Positions 58,941 to 64,000 of a stretch of DNA of 64,000 nucleotides are shown in pieces. A program made the position numbers and the translations under genes. Position 1 is the first letter of the stretch. The number at the start of each line of letters is the position of its first letter. Origin of the DNA: Streptomyces sp. A1277 (lineage in GTDB: Bacteria; Actinomycetota; Actinomycetes; Streptomycetales; Streptomycetaceae); contig NZ_SSBI01000044.1 of NCBI RefSeq assembly GCF_004795015.1, positions 1 through 64,000 of the forward strand. The letters are read 5' to 3'. The notes under the pieces were generated by a model, which made no database searches, had not been told where the DNA came from, and saw only the letters and a program-made list of their open reading frames with translations.

Positions 58941-60665
58941 TCAGCGTCGGTGGCGGCTCGGCTGGCTCGTGGGCCCTGTGGTCGTCTTCGGCTGGGCGGC
59001 GGGGGAGGGGGCGCCCAAGACCGATGCGCTGATGCTTCGCAGTCGGGCTGCCTCGGCGCGGCGATTCGGTGCAGGGTTGCGGCTGGTGTGTTGGATGCGG
59101 GTGATCAGGACACGGGCCGGTTGGCGGGCTGTGCCGAGCTCTCGGCGGGCGGCGGCTTCTTTGAGGAGCTGGTGGGGTTTGTGGCCGCTGGCTTCGGCGT
59201 CGGCGAGGACGGTGGCGAGGGCGGGCCAGTCGGGGTCGGTGAGGATCCGCTCGGCGTGTTCGGGGACGGCTGCGCGTGCGTCGTTGGCGAGAGTGCGGCG
59301 GGTCCCTTCACCGGGGCGTCGGGCTTCGAGTTCGGTGAGCGTCGGAGCGAGCGCGGCGTCGGCTGCCGACTGGAGGTGCTGGACGGCTTGGCGGGCGGCG
59401 TCGGCCTGGTGGGCATGGCCCTTGGCCTCGTGCCAGCGTGCGGCGAGGATGGCGGCCCAGAGGAGTGCGGCGGTCAGGGCTGCGAGGGCGCTGCCGTCGG
59501 GGCCGGTGGCGGTGTGTGCGATGTCGCGGGCGGCGGTCCGCAGGGCATGGGCGGCACGGTCTTCGGCTCGGACCTGTGACCGCTGGGCCCGGGCGAAGTC
59601 TGCACTGGCTGAGCGCAGTTGAGCACGATGGTCGGCAGGTGCTGCTTGGGCAGTGGCTTCGAGCAGTTCACCCAGCGCGCTGATGTTCGCCTGTGTCCGT
59701 GCGTCCTCGTCGGCGTTCGTGGTGGTGGTCTCTGTGTGGAGGGTGTCGAGGGTTTCGGTGGCCTGATGCCAGGGGGTGTTGGGTCGGTTGCGGCGGGCGG
59801 TGGGGTGTTCCTCCGGTGCGCTGGTTTCCAGGCGGGCCTTGAGTTTGGGCAGGGTGAGGTCGGGGGCGATCTTCCCGCCGGGGTGGTAGATCTGCCCGCC
59901 GTCCTTGTTGAGGTCGCCGGGACGGCCGACGGCGTAGCCGAGGAGGTCTCCGGAGGGACCGCGGCGGGGCTTGACCAGGATGTCGTCGGCTTCGAGGTAG
60001 GCGAGGAGTTCCTCGGCGCTGGTGGCGTGCGGGATGGCGGATCGGATGCGGTCCTGGAGCCACTGGCGGCTGGTCTGCTCCCAGCCGAGGCGCTCGGCCT
60101 TGTGCATCTCGGCCTGGGTGGGGCGGCGCCCGGCGGTGCGATCGCCCTTCTTCAGGCGGCGCAGCCCGTAGTCCTTCTCAATCTGACGGCACTCCTCGCC
60201 GACCCGGATGCCGCTGTCGTGGAGTTTGGGGCGGCGGCCGTCTTCGCGGACTGTGGTGGCGAGGATGTGGATGTGGTCGTCGGCGTGGCGTACGGCGATC
60301 CAGCGGCAGGCCAGGTCGTCGCCGTCGGGGGCGATGCCGGCTGCCTGGACGATGCGCTGGGCGATGTCGGCCCACTCGGTGTCGGAGAGGTGGCGGTCTT
60401 CGGGTGCGGCGCGGACGGGGCAGTGCCAGACGTGGTCGGTGACGGGCTTGCCGAACTCGCTGTTCCGAAGGTGAACGGGTTCGTCGAGGTGACGGGCGAG
60501 ATCGGTGAGGGTGGCGTTCTCGTCGCGTCCGGGGTCGGGCATGCCCAGCATGGCGAATCCGGTCACCAGGTGCGGGTCGAGGTGTTCGTCGTGCCGGCCG
60601 GGGCCGTAGAGGTAGGCGAGCAGGCCGCGGGTGTTGGCTCCTGCGGGTTTGATGGCGGCGATCAT
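58941..60665 (-). CDS. Relaxase (mobilization nuclease)
   Basis: 574 residues. The three-His metal site is 'VRHADDHIHILATTVREDGR' (H127, H131, H133). 'NTRGLLAYLYGPGRHDEHLD' near the N-terminus holds the candidate catalytic Tyr. Residues 150-290 resemble other actinobacterial mob relaxases ('GEECRQIEKDYGLRRLKKGD'). The C-terminal half is helical and Ala-rich. It nicks at oriT and leads the strand during transfer. The MobC gene is four bases upstream, forming an operon. Confidence 0.9.
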   Translation of the reverse strand: MIAAIKPAGANTRGLLAYLYGPGRHDEHLDPHLVTGFAMLGMPDPGRDENATLTDLARHLDEPVHLRNSEFGKPVTDHVWHCPVRAAPEDRHLSDTEWADIAQRIVQAAGIAPDGDDLACRWIAVRHADDHIHILATTVREDGRRPKLHDSGIRVGEECRQIEKDYGLRRLKKGDRTAGRRPTQAEMHKAERLGWEQTSRQWLQDRIRSAIPHATSAEELLAYLEADDILVKPRRGPSGDLLGYAVGRPGDLNKDGGQIYHPGGKIAPDLTLPKLKARLETSAPEEHPTARRNRPNTPWHQATETLDTLHTETTTTNADEDARTQANISALGELLEATAQAAPADHRAQLRSASADFARAQRSQVRAEDRAAHALRTAARDIAHTATGPDGSALAALTAALLWAAILAARWHEAKGHAHQADAARQAVQHLQSAADAALAPTLTELEARRPGEGTRRTLANDARAAVPEHAERILTDPDWPALATVLADAEASGHKPHQLLKEAAARRELGTARQPARVLITRIQHTSRNPAPNRRAEAARLRSISASVLGAPSPAAQPKTTTGPTSQPSRHRR

Positions 60666-60669
60666 CCGG

Positions 60670-61395
60670 TCAGACCTCCGTCGGGTCAGTGGGCCGACGC
60701 AGGGCTTCGGCGATCAGGACGAGCAGGTGGTGGAGTTCGTCGAGGCGCTGACGGATGTCGGGCGGCGTGAAGTCGCTGTTGAGCGCGCGGGCGATCTGGT
60801 TGACGTTGACGCCGATGCGGTTGAGCTCGCGCAGCACCTGGGCGCGGAACATATGGGTGCGGCGACGGTCCTCGGATAGGGGAAGGTTCGCGGTGAACCG
60901 GCCGGTGACGAAGGCGAGGACGATGTCGGCGGCGAAGCCGGATTCCCCCTTGTAGCCGTGCTCGGCGACGGCCTCCTGGAGGGCGCCGTGCTCGTCGGCG
61001 GTGAAGCGCAGCGGGCCGACGCGGACGGTTCGCTTGGTGCCGGTGAAGCGGCGGATCGCCGGCTGGACGCTCTGCACATCGCGCTCACCGGCCGTCGGCT
61101 CGGCGGTGGGCGTGGGGTGAAGGATCTGCTGCTGGACGGTACGGAGCTCGTCCTGGTCGGGGCCGCCCTCGGCCCCGACCTCCCGGTCCGGCGCCCCCTG
61201 GCGCTGGCCCGTCTCCGCCACCCCCGGGGCGGAGACCCCCGAAGACCGGCCATGAGTCGGACTCGGGGTACTACTGGCTCCGCCAGGAGCCGTCCGTCCG
61301 AACGCCCGCCGCAGACGTTCCTTCAGCGTAGGCGCCTTCGTCAGTGTCAGCGGCGAGCCTATGTCGGCGTCGGGGAGATACGGGTCATGGGTCAC
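60670..61395 (-). CDS. mobC: MobC-family relaxosome accessory protein
   Basis: 241 residues from GTG 61393-61395. The MobC core is at the C-terminus: 'RTVRVGPLRFTADEHGALQE', 'LRELNRIGVNVNQIARALN'. The N-terminal ~120 residues are low-complexity and disordered. MobC melts or marks the DNA at oriT for the relaxase encoded just downstream. Confidence 0.88.
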   Translation of the reverse strand: MTHDPYLPDADIGSPLTLTKAPTLKERLRRAFGRTAPGGASSTPSPTHGRSSGVSAPGVAETGQRQGAPDREVGAEGGPDQDELRTVQQQILHPTPTAEPTAGERDVQSVQPAIRRFTGTKRTVRVGPLRFTADEHGALQEAVAEHGYKGESGFAADIVLAFVTGRFTANLPLSEDRRRTHMFRAQVLRELNRIGVNVNQIARALNSDFTPPDIRQRLDELHHLLVLIAEALRRPTDPTEV

Positions 61396-61544
61396 GGATA
61401 GCGCTCCGGAGAAGTGCGGGCGGGATGAACGGCGTGCGGGGCCACGGCTACGGCCGTAACTGGGAATGAGCTATCAGGCGGAGGCGCGGGAGGGATCGCC
61501 CTGACCGGTGGCCGGAGGAGTTCCGGCCACCGGCTGGCGGGAGA

Positions 61545-62390
61545 TCAGTCAACGTTCCGACCGGCGCCGGGTTCCGACCGGAGGATTTCCATGACCTCGG
61601 TCAGCCTTTGGCCGCCGACCGTGTGTCCCTTGTCCCGTATGGCCTGTTGGACGATGCCCCGGGTGAGCTTGCGCTTCTCGGCCGCAGCGATCCGCCCGAT
61701 CTCGACCAGTTCCTCGACTGTTGCGCTGACCGGCCGGCCGCCTCGCGCAAGGCTCTTCGAGATCCCGGGCGGCGCGATCCGGTGGCCGGATGCGGTGGCT
61801 TGCGTTTGTTCGATGGATGCGCGCGGCAGGGCAGGCGATTCCGACGTCTCGACGGAACCGGTCGCGGGGCAGTCGGAAGCCCGGTCGACCAGTTGGTGGA
61901 TCTGCCGCATCAGCACTCCGAAGGCCAGGAGGGCTGCGGTCGGAGGGACTGCCGGGACCACGTAGTCGAGCAGGGGTGCGACATTCTCGTGGCCTGTGCC
62001 GCTCACTCCGGCCACGTTGAGCGCAATGGATCCGGCCGATCCGATGGCGGTCAGACCGACCGCCCACCAGTCGGTCACCCGGCGAAGGCCGGCGCGGAGC
62101 ATCAGCAGTTCGCCCGAGACGATGAAGGCGTCCAGGGTCGCGGGCCAGGCCCATTGCCGGACCGGAGAACTTCCCAGTCCATGCTGCCCGGCTACCTGGG
62201 CGAGGTGTGCGTAGGAGAGCCAGAAGCCGCCTGCGGTGAGGGCGATGATGACGGTTCCGGCCGCGGCGAGGGCGTATCGCTCGGCGGCGTGCTGAGGCGT
62301 TGCTTCTCGCCTCGTGTCCCGGACGCGGCGGGCACGGGGCGTCTCGTGAGCCTGCTGGGGGGTGTCGTGAGGTATGGCGGATGTGGTCAT
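61545..62390 (-). CDS. DUF2637 membrane protein of integrative elements
   Basis: 281 residues from ATG 62388-62390. Four hydrophobic segments (about 43-155, 'YALAAAGTVIIALTAGGFWL', 'LDYVVPAVPPTAALLAFGVL') match DUF2637. The C-terminal part has a helix-turn-helix-like stretch ('KRKLTRGIVQQAIRDKGHTV'). DUF2637 proteins are hallmark genes of actinomycete integrative elements and plasmids; their role may be in spreading or replication control. Confidence 0.85.
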   Translation of the reverse strand: MTTSAIPHDTPQQAHETPRARRVRDTRREATPQHAAERYALAAAGTVIIALTAGGFWLSYAHLAQVAGQHGLGSSPVRQWAWPATLDAFIVSGELLMLRAGLRRVTDWWAVGLTAIGSAGSIALNVAGVSGTGHENVAPLLDYVVPAVPPTAALLAFGVLMRQIHQLVDRASDCPATGSVETSESPALPRASIEQTQATASGHRIAPPGISKSLARGGRPVSATVEELVEIGRIAAAEKRKLTRGIVQQAIRDKGHTVGGQRLTEVMEILRSEPGAGRNVD

Positions 62391-62445
62391 GCGGGGGTTC
62401 TCCGAGGTGGTTCTGTGGAGGCGATCACGGCGTTCACGGAGGGCG

Positions 62446-62618
62446 CGTACACGTGAGCCCCCTTCTAAAGGGGGGCTCACGCGTGAACGCTGGCGGGCGT
62501 GTACGGCGTGAACGATCGCGTGATCGTCTGACCTGGGGTTTCGTTCGTGACGTGTACGCCTGCGGTGCGGCGTGGGCCGGTGGCCGGGGGGAGGGGTGCG
62601 TGTACGCCCTCGTGTACG
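62446..62618. promoter_or_regulatory. Iteron-like GTGTACG repeats, possible origin or control region
   Basis: GTGTACG occurs at 62499, 62552, 62600 and 62612 (plus) and inverted at 62446-62452. CGTGAACG occurs twice (62482, 62508). They lie between the DUF2637 and helicase genes. Confidence 0.5.
62453..62480. terminator. Inverted repeat next to the iteron-like sites
   Basis: GTGAGCCCCCTT pairs with AAGGGGGGCTCAC (one bulge) over a CTA loop. Could be a terminator of the helicase transcript (minus strand) or part of an origin. Confidence 0.6.
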
Positions 62619-62640
62619 GTCCCGGCGTCCGGCGCTGGGA

Positions 62641-64000
62641 TCAGGAGACGGCGCCGATATGGCGGACCGAGGCGCGGTAGCGGGTCTGCTGGCCGCCTCC
62701 GGTGCCCCCTGCGGCTCCTTCGGCCTTGTCCGCGAGACCGGCCTTGACGAGGCGGTCCAGCGTGCGCCTGGCCTTCTCGGTGGCGGAGCGCTCCGGGTTG
62801 TTCTGTCCGCTCTGGACCATGGCGAGTTCGCGCACGGTCAGGCCGTCGGGCCGCTGTCGCAGGATGGCGACTGGGTCGAGGGCCGGGTCGAGCGTCGAGG
62901 TGCCTCGTTCGTGGTCGTGGATGACCTGGAGGGGGCCGATCTCGCCGGTGGGGGTTTTGAGGTGGTGCAGGGTGACGGCGAGGTCGCCGGCCTCCCCGGA
63001 GACGAAGAGAACGCTGCCCGCGCCGGAGGTGATCCACGTGGAGCCGTAGACCCGGTCCAGTGTGGGCTTCTGGGCGCGTGGGGTGCCCTCGGTGGCCTTG
63101 CGCTGGTGGTGGAGCTCCATGATCTCGACGCCGTTGCGCATGGCTCGCTGGCGGGCATTGTTGTAGGCGACGCCGAGGGCGTCGTCGACCAGCGTGCTCA
63201 CCGCGTCCTTGAGGCTGTCGATCACGATGGTGTCGGCCTGGTGAGCGGCGGCGAGGTCCGCCAGGAGGTCGGGCTCCTTGTCCAGGCTGGCAGGCAGAGG
63301 GCCCTGCCAGACAGCGAGACCGTCGCGGAGGCGTTGCTCTTGCTCGGGCCCGACGCTGCGGGCCATGGCGCGGGCGATCTGCTTGTACCGGTCCAGTGCC
63401 AGGTACAGCACTCGCCGACTCGGTGCGACCGGCATGTCCAGGACGCTGTCCGCCAGGCCGAGGCGGGCGAGGATCACTTGATGCGCCAAGGTGGTCTTCC
63501 CGACGCCGGGCGCTCCGACGATCATCAGACTTTCGCCAGAGGACCAGGCCGTCTGCTCGCGCGTGCCCCACAGCGGCTCCGCGTCGGCGCCGGTCTCGGT
63601 GACGAATCGCCATCCGTCGGTGATGAAGCGGGAGAGTCGGCCCTGGCCGGAGGCGAGTGCGCGCTCGCGCTCGATCCGGACCTCCGACTCGACGTCGCTC
63701 CGGATGGCGTCCGGGTCGGCACCCGGCTCCATCGTGCGCTGGGCGGTCCGGATGCCGGAGGCGCGCAGGCGGCGCAGGTCGGCCGTCCGGCGCACGATGC
63801 CGGCGTAGTAGACGACGCTGCTGACCGAGGGGACGGCGTCGGCGAGGCGGTGGACGTGCATCGCTCCCCCCACCCGTCCCAGGTCGTCCTGTGCGCGCAG
63901 CTGGTGAGACAGGGCGATGGGGTCGGTCGGCTTGTCCTCGCCGTGGAGAGTGAGGATGGCCCGCCAGACCGTTTCGTGGGCGGGGCGGTAGAAATCGGCC
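62641..64000 (-). CDS. DnaB-like replicative helicase (5' end outside window)
   Basis: The open frame runs to the right edge. Its N-terminal part is DnaB-like ('ADFYRPAHETVWRAILTLHG', 'DPIALSHQLRAQDDLGRVGG', 'VSSVVYYAGIVRRTADLRRL'). The RecA-like core has Walker A 'LMIVGAPGVGKTTLAHQVIL' and Walker B 'DTIVIDSLKDA'. A C-terminal winged-helix segment ('LTVRELAMVQSGQNNPERSA') closes it. It would unwind the element's DNA for autonomous replication. At least 452 residues are visible. Confidence 0.88.
   Translation of the reverse strand, partial: ADFYRPAHETVWRAILTLHGEDKPTDPIALSHQLRAQDDLGRVGGAMHVHRLADAVPSVSSVVYYAGIVRRTADLRRLRASGIRTAQRTMEPGADPDAIRSDVESEVRIERERALASGQGRLSRFITDGWRFVTETGADAEPLWGTREQTAWSSGESLMIVGAPGVGKTTLAHQVILARLGLADSVLDMPVAPSRRVLYLALDRYKQIARAMARSVGPEQEQRLRDGLAVWQGPLPASLDKEPDLLADLAAAHQADTIVIDSLKDAVSTLVDDALGVAYNNARQRAMRNGVEIMELHHQRKATEGTPRAQKPTLDRVYGSTWITSGAGSVLFVSGEAGDLAVTLHHLKTPTGEIGPLQVIHDHERGTSTLDPALDPVAILRQRPDGLTVRELAMVQSGQNNPERSATEKARRTLDRLVKAGLADKAEGAAGGTGGGQQTRYRASVRHIGAVS

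Noticed and set aside
1-64000. CRISPR array or cas genes
   Set aside because: The tandem repeats found are short, contiguous or inside genes; no spacer-repeat pattern and no Cas motifs were seen.

Overview
The base composition (very high GC with strong third-position GC), GTG starts, leaderless genes and gene families point to a Streptomyces chromosome. Strong markers are a subtilisin-inhibitor-like secreted protein, a back-to-back pair of SigB-type sigma factors matching the sigN-sigF pair of Streptomyces coelicolor, two ECF sigma factors with SnoaL-like tails, a SigE-family sigma/membrane-anchor pair, and intrinsically terminated tRNA genes. The order sigN, sigF, SpoU-type methyltransferase, tadA, upp resembles the core-chromosome order I recall around sigF in S. 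coelicolor.

Positions 1-49,089 look like host chromosome. In order they carry: a degenerate PAS-type sensor protein cut by the left edge; a secreted protease inhibitor; tRNA-Ser(GCT) and tRNA-Arg(ACG); an Xre regulator with an anti-sigma-like ATPase and a small partner; a thioesterase remnant; an ECF41 sigma with its flavin oxidoreductase; a DUF2797 protein and an amidohydrolase; an OmpR-type two-component system; a second ECF/AhpD module; an orphan HMG-CoA reductase; two membrane glycosyltransferases; a secreted phosphodiesterase-like protein; an MFS pump with its TetR regulator and operator; a dehydrogenase behind a broken PPOX gene; a YceI protein and a MarR/MFS pair sharing carboxypeptidase-regulatory-like domains; the sigN/sigF block; RNA-modification genes (SpoU, a KamB-like A1408 methyltransferase, tadA); tRNA-Ser(CGA); upp; an HhH-GPD glycosylase; a TerD-nuclease-like fusion; a second seryl-tRNA synthetase; a phosphorothioate-sensing HNH endonuclease; and a SigE-family sigma with its membrane partner.

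At 49,090 there is only the 3' half of a tRNA-Ser(GGA). This is the usual scar of an element that integrated into the tRNA. Everything to the right (49,144 to beyond 64,000) reads as an integrated mobilizable element. Its far end carries a relaxase, a MobC protein, a DUF2637 membrane protein, an iteron-like region and a DnaB-like helicase that runs off the window. Remnants (VapC pieces, an ISAs1-type transposase scar, a truncated phosphoribosyltransferase) lie at its joints, and a low-GC trypsin-like protease gene is among the cargo.

The most interesting cargo is 51,280-57,062: an HD protein, a NUDIX hydrolase, an Xre regulator with a PLD-like C-terminal domain, a HAD phosphatase, a radical SAM enzyme, a thymidylate-kinase-like P-loop enzyme, a SAM methyltransferase, a CYTH (ExExK) enzyme and a small Cys/Trp-rich protein. 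The last five are tightly packed. A 17-base motif, AACGTCCCnnnACGTCC, occurs once upstream of the Xre/HAD pair and once upstream of the radical SAM operon, which suggests a regulon under the Xre protein. Together they look like a nucleotide-modification or nucleotide-signalling system of unknown product.
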